Shown here piece by piece: positions 55,623 through 64,000 of a stretch of 64,000 nucleotides of DNA (position 1 is its first letter; each line of letters begins with the position of its first letter). The notes below the pieces were generated by a model, which saw only the letters and a program-made list of their open reading frames with translations, had not been told where the DNA came from and made no database searches. Source of the DNA: Agrococcus sp. Marseille-P2731 (GTDB lineage Bacteria; Actinomycetota; Actinomycetes; Actinomycetales; Microbacteriaceae); contig NZ_FPEG01000002.1 in the NCBI RefSeq assembly GCF_900117395.1, positions 558,001 through 622,000 on the forward strand. Direction: 5' to 3'. The translations under genes were made by a program, and so were the position numbers.

Positions 55623-56742
55623 CCTCGATCAGCGCCTCGCGCTGCGCGGGGCTCAGCTCGGGGCTGTCGAGCCAGCCGTCCGGCAGCGCGGGCCTGCGCG
55701 GGCTGCCCGCGCGGCCGCGCTGGCCCTCGACGCCCTCCGCGTTGTAGGGCGAGGCATGGTCGAGCGCGCCGAGCAGCTCGTCGAGCTGCGCGAGCGACTC
55801 GACCGCAGCGAGCGCGCGGCGGGCGTCGCCGCCGATCGGGTAGCCCTTGAAGTACCACGCCACGTGCTTGCGGATGTCGCGGCAGGCCCGATCCTCCTCG
55901 TCGAAGAACTCGACCAGCAGCTCGGCGTGACGACGGAAGGCATGCGCCACCTGGCCGAGGTCGGGCCGGTAGCGCCGGTCGCTGCCGTCGAACGCGGCGG
56001 TGAGGTCGCCGAACAGCCACGGGCGGCCGAGGCAGCCGCGCCCGACCACGACGCCGTCGACGCCGGTCTGCTCGACCATGCGCAGCGCATCCTCTGCCTG
56101 CCAGATGTCGCCGTTGCCGAGCACCGGGATCGAGGTCACGGCCTCCTTGAGCTTCGCGATCGACGCCCAGTCGGCCGTGCCCGAGTAGTGCTGGGCCGCC
56201 GTGCGGCCGTGCAGCGCCACCGCGGCGACGCCGGCATCCTCGGCGATGCGACCGGCGTCGAGGTAGGTGAGGTGGTCGTCGTCGATGCCCTTGCGCATCT
56301 TGACGGTGACGGGGATGTCGCCGGCGCGCTGGACCGCGCGCTGCACGATCGCGGCGAAGAGGTCGCGCTTCCAGGGCAGCGCCGAACCGCCGCCGCGCCG
56401 CGTCACCTTGGGCACGGGGCAGCCGAAGTTGAGGTCGATGTGATCGGCGCGGTCCTCGTCGACCAGGATCGCGACAGCCTGCTCGACCGTCTTCGGGTCG
56501 ACGCCGTAGAGCTGCACCGATCGCAGGGACTCCGAGGGGTGGTGGCTGATGAGCCGCATCGTCTCCGGTGTGCGCTCGACGAGGGCGCGCGTCGTGATCA
56601 TCTCGCTCACGTACAGCCCCGCGCCGTACTCGCGGCACAGCCTCCGGAACGCCGTGTTCGTGATGCCGGCCATGGGCGCGAGGACGACCGGCGTGTCGAG
56701 GGCGATCGGCCCGATCGACAGCGCCGGCCGCGTGCTGGTCAC
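55597..56742 (-). CDS. dusB: tRNA-dihydrouridine synthase (DusB type)
   Basis: Encodes 381 aa. The FMN TIM barrel starts with VVLAPMAGITNTAFRRLC; the catalytic cysteine is Cys108 in DLNFGCPVPKVTRRGGG, and ALHGRTAAQHYSGTADW and VLGNGDIW follow. It reduces specific uridines in tRNA. I chose GTG 56742 (TSTRPALSIGPI), 5 nt after the glyS stop codon. Longer in-frame starts cover the opposite-phase reading of glyS. Confidence 0.92.
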   Translation of the reverse strand: MTSTRPALSIGPIALDTPVVLAPMAGITNTAFRRLCREYGAGLYVSEMITTRALVERTPETMRLISHHPSESLRSVQLYGVDPKTVEQAVAILVDEDRADHIDLNFGCPVPKVTRRGGGSALPWKRDLFAAIVQRAVQRAGDIPVTVKMRKGIDDDHLTYLDAGRIAEDAGVAAVALHGRTAAQHYSGTADWASIAKLKEAVTSIPVLGNGDIWQAEDALRMVEQTGVDGVVVGRGCLGRPWLFGDLTAAFDGSDRRYRPDLGQVAHAFRRHAELLVEFFDEEDRACRDIRKHVAWYFKGYPIGGDARRALAAVESLAQLDELLGALDHASPYNAEGVEGQRGRAGSPRRPALPDGWLDSPELSPAQREALIEDESDTRGG

Positions 56743-56747
56743 CGCGC

Positions 56748-58127
56748 TCAAGCTCCGATGAGCCCCTGCGCCAGGTGCGCCTCGAGCTCCTCGACCTTGA
56801 CGCGGGTCTGCTGCATCGAGTCGCGCTCGCGCACCGTCACCGCGCCGTCCTCCAGGGAGTCGAAGTCGACCGTGACGCAGAACGGCGTGCCCACCTCGTC
56901 CTGACGGCGGTAGCGACGGCCGATGGCGCCGGCGTCGTCGAAGTCGATCGCCCAGAGCCTGCGGAGGCGGGCCGCGATGTCGCGGGCGAGAGGCGAGAGC
57001 TGCTCGTTGCGGCTGAGCGGCAGCACCGCGACCTTCACGGGCGCGAGGCGCGGGTCGAGGTGCAGCACGGTACGGGTGTCGGTGCCGCCCTTGGCGTTCG
57101 GCACCTCCTCCTCGTCGTAGGCGTCGACGAGGAAGGCCATCATGCTGCGCGTCAGGCCGAAGGAGGGCTCGATGACGTAGGGCGTGTACTTCGCGCCGGA
57201 GGCCTGGTCGAAGTAGACGAGGTCCTTGCCGGAGGCGCTCGAGTGCGACGAGAGGTCGAAGTCGGTGCGGTTCGCGACGCCCATCAGCTCGCCCCACTCG
57301 GAGCCTTGGAAGCCGAAGCGGTACTCGAAGTCGATCGTGCCCGCCGAGTAGTGCGCGCGCTCCTCCTCCGGCACGTCGAAGCGACGCATGTTCGCCTCGT
57401 CGATGCCGAGGTCGAGGAACCACGCCCAGCACGCCTCGACCCACGCGTCGAACCACTCCGGCGCCTCATCGGGGTGCGTGAAGAACTCGATCTCCATCTG
57501 CTCGAACTCGCGCGTGCGGAAGATGAAGTTGCCGGGCGTGATCTCGTTGCGGAACGCCTTGCCGACCTGGCCGATGCCGAACGGCGGCTTCTTGCGCGAG
57601 ACGGTGACGACGTTGAGGAAGTTCGTGAAGATGCCCTGCGCGGTCTCGGGGCGCAGGTAGTGCAGGCCGGCCTCGCTGTCGACGGGACCGAGGTTCGTCT
57701 TCATGAGGCCCGAGAACATCTGCGGCTCGGTCCACTTGCCGGTCGTGCCGCAGTCGGGGCACGTGATCTCCTCCATCGAGGCGGCGGCGCGGCCCTTCTT
57801 CGCCTCGTACGCCTCCTCGAGGTGATCCTGGCGGTGGCGCTTGTGGCACTGCAGGCACTCGACGAGCGGGTCGGTGAAGGTCGCGACGTGCCCGGATGCG
57901 TGCCAGACGGCAGTGGGGAGGATGATCGACGAGTCGAGGCCCACCATGTCGTCGCGGCCCTGCACGAAGGTCTTCCACCACTGGCGCTTGATGTTCTCCT
58001 TCAGCGCCACGCCGAGGGGCCCGTAGTCCCACGCGGAGCGGGAACCGCCGTAGATCTCGCCCGCCTGGAACACGAACCCGCGGCGCTTCGCGAGGTTGAT
58101 GACGGCATCGAGACGGTTCTGGACCAC
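56748..58127 (-). CDS. glyS: Glycyl-tRNA synthetase, dimeric (class II)
   Basis: Encodes 459 aa. Motifs are clear: [13 protein letters not shown], a zinc-binding set CLQCH and CPDCG, motif 2 [21 protein letters not shown] (split: FRNEITP and FRTREFEQ are the core), and motif 3 near [16 protein letters not shown]. It charges tRNA-Gly with glycine. The start is GTG 58127 with AAGGAG upstream, preceded by a 7-bp dyad with the -10. It heads the operon glyS-dusB-dgt-dnaG. Confidence 0.95.
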   Translation of the reverse strand: MVQNRLDAVINLAKRRGFVFQAGEIYGGSRSAWDYGPLGVALKENIKRQWWKTFVQGRDDMVGLDSSIILPTAVWHASGHVATFTDPLVECLQCHKRHRQDHLEEAYEAKKGRAAASMEEITCPDCGTTGKWTEPQMFSGLMKTNLGPVDSEAGLHYLRPETAQGIFTNFLNVVTVSRKKPPFGIGQVGKAFRNEITPGNFIFRTREFEQMEIEFFTHPDEAPEWFDAWVEACWAWFLDLGIDEANMRRFDVPEEERAHYSAGTIDFEYRFGFQGSEWGELMGVANRTDFDLSSHSSASGKDLVYFDQASGAKYTPYVIEPSFGLTRSMMAFLVDAYDEEEVPNAKGGTDTRTVLHLDPRLAPVKVAVLPLSRNEQLSPLARDIAARLRRLWAIDFDDAGAIGRRYRRQDEVGTPFCVTVDFDSLEDGAVTVRERDSMQQTRVKVEELEAHLAQGLIGA

Positions 58128-58184
58128 GGGTGCTCCTTGCGATCGGCCGTGCGCCCCTGGCTGGGGTGCGGCACATGAACCTCG

Positions 58185-58190
58185 ATTCTA
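58185..58190 (-). promoter_or_regulatory. glyS -10 (TAGAAT) within a 7-bp inverted repeat
   Basis: TAGAAT lies in the centre of a dyad CCTCGAT-3 nt-ATCGAGG (58180-58196). The repeat could be a repressor site or incidental. Confidence 0.45.
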
Positions 58191-58272
58191 TCGAGGCGAG
58201 CACGTCGCCGTGGCGTCGGCTCGTGCCGGGGTGGATCGCCGCCGCGGAGTGATGGCGCATGGAACGCTGAGC

Positions 58273-58278
58273 TAGGCT
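58273..58278 (+). promoter_or_regulatory. Candidate -10 (TAGGCT) of the nucleotidyltransferase gene
   Basis: TAGGCT lies 5 nt before an in-frame ATG (58284) and 44 nt before the better start at 58323. Confidence 0.45.
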
Positions 58279-58322
58279 CCTGGATGGGCGTGCGCGCCCG
58301 GCGAGCCTGGCGAGGAGGTCCG

Positions 58323-58925
58323 ATGCAGAGCGATGAGCAGCTCGAGCTCTACGGTGCATGGGCGGAGCGATGGCCCGCCGACGCGGCAGAGCTGCTCGAC
58401 GGCTACTCGGGAACCTGGTGGATCGGTGGCGGCTGGGCGATCGACGCCGTGACCGGCACCTCGCGCCCGCACGGCGACATCGACATCGTGATCCCCCGCA
58501 GCGAGCTGAGCCTGCTGCGCGGCTGGCTGGGCGGCAAGTGGCAGCTCTGGAGCGCCTTCCAGGGCGCGCTGAAGCCGCTGCTGCCCCACGACTCCGACGT
58601 GCTGCCCATCGGCACCTCGAGCATCTGGCTGCGGCGGAGCGCCTACAGCCTGTGGGAGTTCGAGGTGCTGCTCGACCCGAGCGACAGCGAGACCTGGCGC
58701 TTCCGTCGCGACACGGCCGTGACGATGCCGCTGGCCGACGCGCTCATCGAGTCGCGCGGCATCCGATATGCCAAGCCCCAGATCGTGCTGGCCTACTCAG
58801 CCGCGGAGCACGCCGACATCGGCTGGCTCGACGAGGCCCTGCCGGCGCTCGACGACGAAGCGCGCGCGTGGCTGGTCGACCGGCTCGCCGACGACCACCC
58901 CTGGCGCGAACGGCTCACCCCGTAG
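58323..58925 (+). CDS. Nucleotidyltransferase domain protein (ANT(2'')-like)
   Basis: Encodes 200 aa. The nucleotidyltransferase core is TWWIGGGWAIDAVTG then HGDIDIVIPR, giving the glycines, W38 and the paired Asp52 and Asp54 for metal binding. This fold is shared with aminoglycoside 2''-adenylyltransferases, but chromosomal relatives often have unknown substrates, and no resistance function can be claimed. I chose ATG 58323 because GAGGAGG is upstream; ATG 58284 is possible. Its stop codon is inside the first unit of a tandem repeat. Confidence 0.8.
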   Translation: MQSDEQLELYGAWAERWPADAAELLDGYSGTWWIGGGWAIDAVTGTSRPHGDIDIVIPRSELSLLRGWLGGKWQLWSAFQGALKPLLPHDSDVLPIGTSSIWLRRSAYSLWEFEVLLDPSDSETWRFRRDTAVTMPLADALIESRGIRYAKPQIVLAYSAAEHADIGWLDEALPALDDEARAWLVDRLADDHPWRERLTP

Positions 58926-59049
58926 GTCGAGGAGCGCGCGGCGCAGCCGCACGCGTCACGACTCGTAGGTCGAGGAGCGCGCGGCGCAGCCGCACGCGTC
59001 ACGACTCGTAGGTCGAGGAGCGCGCGGCGCAGCCGCACGCGTCACGAGA
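58921..59049. repeat. Three tandem copies of a 43-bp repeat
   Basis: Units 58921-58963, 58964-59006 and 59007-59049 are identical except for the last base pair or two. Each contains a GC-rich central palindrome. Copies elsewhere in the window are at 28455 and 45487. Confidence 0.95.
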
Positions 59050-59070
59050 CCGGATCCTCGCGACCCCTGC

Positions 59071-59140
59071 GGTCTCGTGACGGCAGCGGCGCTGGGCGCC
59101 GCGGCCTCCTCGACCTACGGGGTTCCTCCTCGACCTACGG
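59071..59140. repeat. Inverted partial copies of the 43-bp repeat
   Basis: 59071-59118 is an inverted copy (GGTCTCGTGAC ... CTCCTCGACCTACG) and 59122-59140 a second partial one. With unit 3 it can form a large hairpin around a loop of about 20 nt, which may terminate both convergent genes. Confidence 0.85.
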
Positions 59141-59150
59141 ACGGGGCGGG

Positions 59151-59930
59151 CTACGGCGTCGGCTTGTCGACCGCGCCGCCGAAGCGGCGGTCGCGGCCGG
59201 TGTAGAGGTCGAGGGCGTGCCACAGGTCGGCTCGGCGGAAGTCTGGCCAGAGCCGGTCGAGGAAGACCATCTCGGCGTATGCGCCCTGGTAGGTCAGGAA
59301 GTTCGAGATGCGCTGCTCGCCCGAGGAGCGGATGAACAGGTCGACGTCCGGCACGTCTGGGTTGTACATGCGGCTGCGCACGAGCCTGTCGGTCACGCTC
59401 GAGGGCTTGAGCCTGCCCGACGCGACGTCCGCTGCGATCGAGCGCACCGCATCCGTGATCTCCATCGTGCCGCCGTAGTTCACGCACATCTGCAGCGTCA
59501 TGGTGCGATTGCCGGCCGTCCGGCGCTCAGCCTCCTCGAGCTCGCGGATCACGCTCGGCCAGAGCCGCGGCCGCCTGCCCGCCCAGCGCACGCGCACGCC
59601 CCACGCGTCGAGCTGGTCGCGCCGACGGCGCAGCACGTCCTTGTTGAAGCCCATCAGGAACCGCACCTCGTCGGGGCTGCGCTTCCAGTTCTCGGTCGAG
59701 AAGGCGTAGACGGAGAGGTGCTCGACGCCTGCCTGCAGCGCACCGGCGACGACGTCGAGCAGCACCGCCTCGCCTGCGGCATGCCCCTGCGTGCGCGTGA
59801 GCCCGCGCTGGTTGGCCCAGCGCCCGTTGCCGTCCATGATGATCGCGACGTGCTTCGGCACGCTGCCGCGCGGGTATTGGGGCGGCTGCTCCCCCGTCCA
59901 GTCGACGGGCTTGCGCTCGATCTCGGTCAC
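59151..59930 (-). CDS. uppS: Isoprenyl transferase (undecaprenyl/decaprenyl diphosphate synthase)
   Basis: Encodes 259 aa. The catalytic Asp33 lies in [14 protein letters not shown]; further family motifs are [35 protein letters not shown] and [16 protein letters not shown]. The enzyme makes the polyprenyl carrier for cell-wall precursors. I chose GTG 59930, which overlaps the recO stop as GTGA, so its translation is coupled to recO. Confidence 0.94.
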   Translation of the reverse strand: MTEIERKPVDWTGEQPPQYPRGSVPKHVAIIMDGNGRWANQRGLTRTQGHAAGEAVLLDVVAGALQAGVEHLSVYAFSTENWKRSPDEVRFLMGFNKDVLRRRRDQLDAWGVRVRWAGRRPRLWPSVIRELEEAERRTAGNRTMTLQMCVNYGGTMEITDAVRSIAADVASGRLKPSSVTDRLVRSRMYNPDVPDVDLFIRSSGEQRISNFLTYQGAYAEMVFLDRLWPDFRRADLWHALDLYTGRDRRFGGAVDKPTP

Positions 59931-60658
59931 CGCTCGCCCCGGTCGACGTACTCCAGGCTGCGCAGGCCCCGCTCGAGGTGCCACTGCACGTAGGCGGAGA
60001 CGGCGCCGGACGCGCGGTTGCGCACGCCGTCGACGCTCGCCTCCGCGTTCGCCCAGTCGCCCGTCAGCAGCGCGCCGAGCAGCTCGAGCGTCGCGGCGTC
60101 GATGCGCAGCGACCCGGGCGGCGCCGAGTGGTCGGCCACCATGCCGCCGAGCTGCGGCACGAACGCGCGGTGCGGGCCCGGCTCGCCGGTGACGGCGCAG
60201 TCGCCGAACGACGGCGCCCAGCCAGCGATCGAGAGCGCGCGCAGCAGGTACGAGTCGAGCGTGAGCGAGGGGTCGTGCTCGGCGCGCGAGAGGCTGCGCA
60301 GCGCCCCGACGAGCAGCAGGTACTGCTGCCTGGAGCCGTCGTCGTCGGTGAGCCGATCGGCGGTCTCGACCATCGCGGTCGCCGCGGTGTAGGCGCGGTA
60401 GTCGCTCACGATGACGGGCGCGTAGGAGCCGAGCGTCACCGCCTGCGTGACGATGTCGAGGCTGCGCCCCACCGCCAGCTGCAGGTCGGCGACCATGAAC
60501 GGCTCGAGCCGTCCGCCGAAGCGCGACGAGGTGCGCCGCACGCCGCGCGCGACGGCGCGCACCTTGCCGTGCTCGCGCGTCAGCAGCGTGACGATGCGGT
60601 CGGCCTCCCCCAGCGAGTGGGTGCGGAGGACGACGCCCTCGTCACGGTAGGTCGGCAT
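59927..60658 (-). CDS. recO: DNA repair protein RecO with degenerate zinc site
   Basis: Encodes 243 aa. The OB fold is recognisable ([33 protein letters not shown]) followed by the helical domain. RecO loads RecA with RecR. In homologues a four-cysteine zinc site lies near residues 154-178. Here only Cys154 remains: the others read T157, A175 and S178. The fold can persist without zinc in some homologues. The gene lies 18 nt after the leuA stop. Confidence 0.9.
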   Translation of the reverse strand: MPTYRDEGVVLRTHSLGEADRIVTLLTREHGKVRAVARGVRRTSSRFGGRLEPFMVADLQLAVGRSLDIVTQAVTLGSYAPVIVSDYRAYTAATAMVETADRLTDDDGSRQQYLLLVGALRSLSRAEHDPSLTLDSYLLRALSIAGWAPSFGDCAVTGEPGPHRAFVPQLGGMVADHSAPPGSLRIDAATLELLGALLTGDWANAEASVDGVRNRASGAVSAYVQWHLERGLRSLEYVDRGER

Positions 60659-60676
60659 CGCGGTCGCTCGGCCCGC

Positions 60677-62584
<1,908 letters not shown>

Positions 62585-62613
62585 CACCCACCCTCTGCCG
62601 CCGGAGCATCCGC

Positions 62614-64000
62614 TCAGTCGGTCGCGACCGCCGCGAGCGGAGGCACGGATGCGGCGCGAGCGCCCGCGGGCAGGCTCGCGGCGAGCGCGACGGCGAGGCC
62701 TCCGACGATGAGCGACACGGGCAGCAGCCAGGGGATGGTCGGCGCCGTCGAGACGACACCGCCGATGGATCCGACGAGCGACTGCGTGCCGATCCAGCCG
62801 TAGAGCGCACCGACGCAGAAGCCCGTCACGACCGCGACGATCGTGATCGAGCCCGCCTCGGCGAGCAGCATGGTGCGCGTCTGGCCGCGGCGGAGGCCCA
62901 GCATGCGCAGCAGCCCGATCTCACGCGTGCGGCGCCGCACCGACAGCAGCATCGCAGCGACGAAGCCGAGCACCGCGAGCACCGCGGAGAAGCTGACGAT
63001 GCCCGTGATGATGCCCGTCACTCCCCCGTAGATCGCCTGCAGCTCTGCCCGGAACTCGGGGCTGCGCTCGATCGAGACGACTGCCGTGGTGAGCGAGGTG
63101 CCGGCCGTGACCATCATCGTGACGACGGCGGCACCCGCGAAGAGCGAGAGCACGAGCGCAGCGGTGCGACCCGGATGCGTCGCGAGCGTGCCAGCCGCGG
63201 CGCGCGCGGGAACGCCGCGGCCGAAGGCTCGCGATGCGAGCGCGACGAGCGGTGGGGCGATCGCCGGGGCGAGCCCGATGATGCCGGTGACGGACACGAT
63301 GCCGCCGGCGAAGCCGACCAGCACGGCGAGGGGCGACAGCGGCGACAGCGCGACGGCTGCGGCGAGCAGGAGCGCTCCCGCGACGAGGGCGACACGAGCA
63401 CCGAGGCGACGTCGCCGCGCGGTGGTCTCCACGTCGACGCCGGCACCGCGGAGCGCCTCGAGCGGCGAGACCGCGAGCACGTCCCGGGTCGCGAGCCATG
63501 CCGAGAGCACGGCGGCCGCTGCGACGGCGAGCGCGGGCACGGTCGCCCAGGGCTCGACCATCGGCATGTCCCGCAGGTCGAAGCGCTCGCCCAGGAGCGA
63601 GATGAGCTCGCCAGCGCCTCGCGCCGCGAGCAGGCCGAGCAGCCAGCCGACCAGCGCGCCCGCGAGTCCGACGACGACGAAGCCGCGCAGCACGCGTCGC
63701 CGCTCGGTGCGGGACGAGGCGCCGAGGAGGCGGCGCAGGGCGATCTCACCCCGCAGATCCTCGACCGCGCCGGTGAAGGCCTGCCGGGCGACGATGGCGC
63801 CGACGACGACCGAGACACCGATGAGCAGCAGGGCCGCGATCGCGAGCATGATGCGCGCGGTCGCGCTGCCGGCGATCATCGCCTCGCCGTAGAGCGCGAG
63901 GGCGGCGTGCTCCATGAGCGTCGCGAGGGCCGTGCCGAACGCGGCGGCGAGGATGGACACGGCCAGCGCGAGGCCGAGGCCGGTGCGGGAGGCGCCATCG
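62614..64000 (-). CDS. FtsX-like ABC transporter permease (5' truncated by the window end)
   Basis: At least 462 aa; the frame is open up to 64000 (preceding residues read RTGLGLALAVSILAAAFG). The FtsX fold is seen in about eight hydrophobic segments. A conserved ABC2/MacB motif is visible twice: EIALRRLLGASSRTERRR and REIGLLRMLGLRRGQTR, showing two tandem FtsX domains. The substrate is not determined. The ATPase partner, if any, lies outside the window. It ends about 29 nt upstream of the leuL promoter on the same strand. Confidence 0.88.
   Translation of the reverse strand, partial: DGASRTGLGLALAVSILAAAFGTALATLMEHAALALYGEAMIAGSATARIMLAIAALLLIGVSVVVGAIVARQAFTGAVEDLRGEIALRRLLGASSRTERRRVLRGFVVVGLAGALVGWLLGLLAARGAGELISLLGERFDLRDMPMVEPWATVPALAVAAAAVLSAWLATRDVLAVSPLEALRGAGVDVETTARRRRLGARVALVAGALLLAAAVALSPLSPLAVLVGFAGGIVSVTGIIGLAPAIAPPLVALASRAFGRGVPARAAAGTLATHPGRTAALVLSLFAGAAVVTMMVTAGTSLTTAVVSIERSPEFRAELQAIYGGVTGIITGIVSFSAVLAVLGFVAAMLLSVRRRTREIGLLRMLGLRRGQTRTMLLAEAGSITIVAVVTGFCVGALYGWIGTQSLVGSIGGVVSTAPTIPWLLPVSLIVGGLAVALAASLPAGARAASVPPLAAVATD

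Noticed and set aside
58128..58283. Glycine riboswitch or T-box upstream of glyS
   Set aside because: I could not find a T-box motif (TGGN-type antiterminator) or the paired glycine aptamer pattern; only a dyad over the -10 and a short CCCC/GGGG stem are present.
58921..59049. CRISPR array
   Set aside because: The 43-bp units adjoin each other with no spacers, no cas genes are nearby, and copies occur singly elsewhere.

Overview
The window is high-GC, densely coded bacterial chromosome with GTG starts, 4-nt start/stop overlaps and an actinobacterial gene complement: FasR-fabD-fabH-acpP-fabF-DUF3145, glnA1 / glnE / glnA2 / panB, a homodimeric E1 aceE, polyphosphate glucokinase, DUF4191 and DUF3145. 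It fits Actinomycetota, most likely Microbacteriaceae; an Agrococcus-like genus is my guess, not proven. It reads as core chromosome: I see no insertion sequence, prophage, integrase or CRISPR array.

Layout. 0-13.6 kb: end of an alcohol dehydrogenase, a lipoprotein, a phosphatase, convergent parC and parE, a small zinc protein, an amino-acid ABC transporter, the principal sigma factor sigA, an MFS carrier and a PAC2 protein. 13.6-28.4 kb: pepA, lpdA and the two-lipoyl-domain E2 sucB, a membrane pseudokinase, DUF4191, then the nitrogen block glnA1 / glnE / glnA2, and panB. 28.5-37.1 kb: GH15 glycosidase with an SDR, map, ppgK, RNase P RNA, GNAT, a zinc-ribbon-family protein, Nif3, tRNA-Val and a peroxiredoxin. 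37.2-45.3 kb: aceE followed by the FasR fatty-acid synthesis cluster. 45.3-52.5 kb: DUF1684, an LLM oxidoreductase, a D-threonine aldolase type enzyme behind a tRNA, a DMT/glycosyltransferase pair, def, tRNA-Asn and a lipoprotein. 52.5-64 kb: operon glyS-dusB-dgt-dnaG, a nucleotidyltransferase, a repeat cluster, operon leuA-recO-uppS behind a leucine attenuator, and a truncated FtsX-type permease.

How it fits together. AceE (E1), SucB (E2) and LpdA (E3) supply acetyl-CoA, and AceE sits next to the FAS II genes that use it. GlnA1, its adenylyltransferase GlnE and the paralogue GlnA2 form a nitrogen-control module, with a GlnR-type operator upstream of glnA1. Replication and translation functions (parCE, dnaG, glyS, def, map, rnpB, tRNAs) are spread between.

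Most notable observations: (i) at least 13 ORFs have a TANNNT hexamer 6-7 nt before the start codon, which predicts leaderless mRNAs; (ii) a 13-codon leucine leader peptide and hairpin precede leuA; (iii) a four-half-site GlnR box precedes glnA1; (iv) the two SucB lipoyl domains share 149 of 150 nt; (v) a pseudokinase occupies the position where related genomes have lipB-lipA; (vi) two separate families (zinc-ribbon protein, RecO) have lost zinc ligands; (vii) a 41-43 bp palindromic repeat is dispersed in the window and tandemly amplified at 58.9-59.1 kb. No gap above about 300 bases lacks a gene; the largest apparent one (33345-33783) is rnpB.
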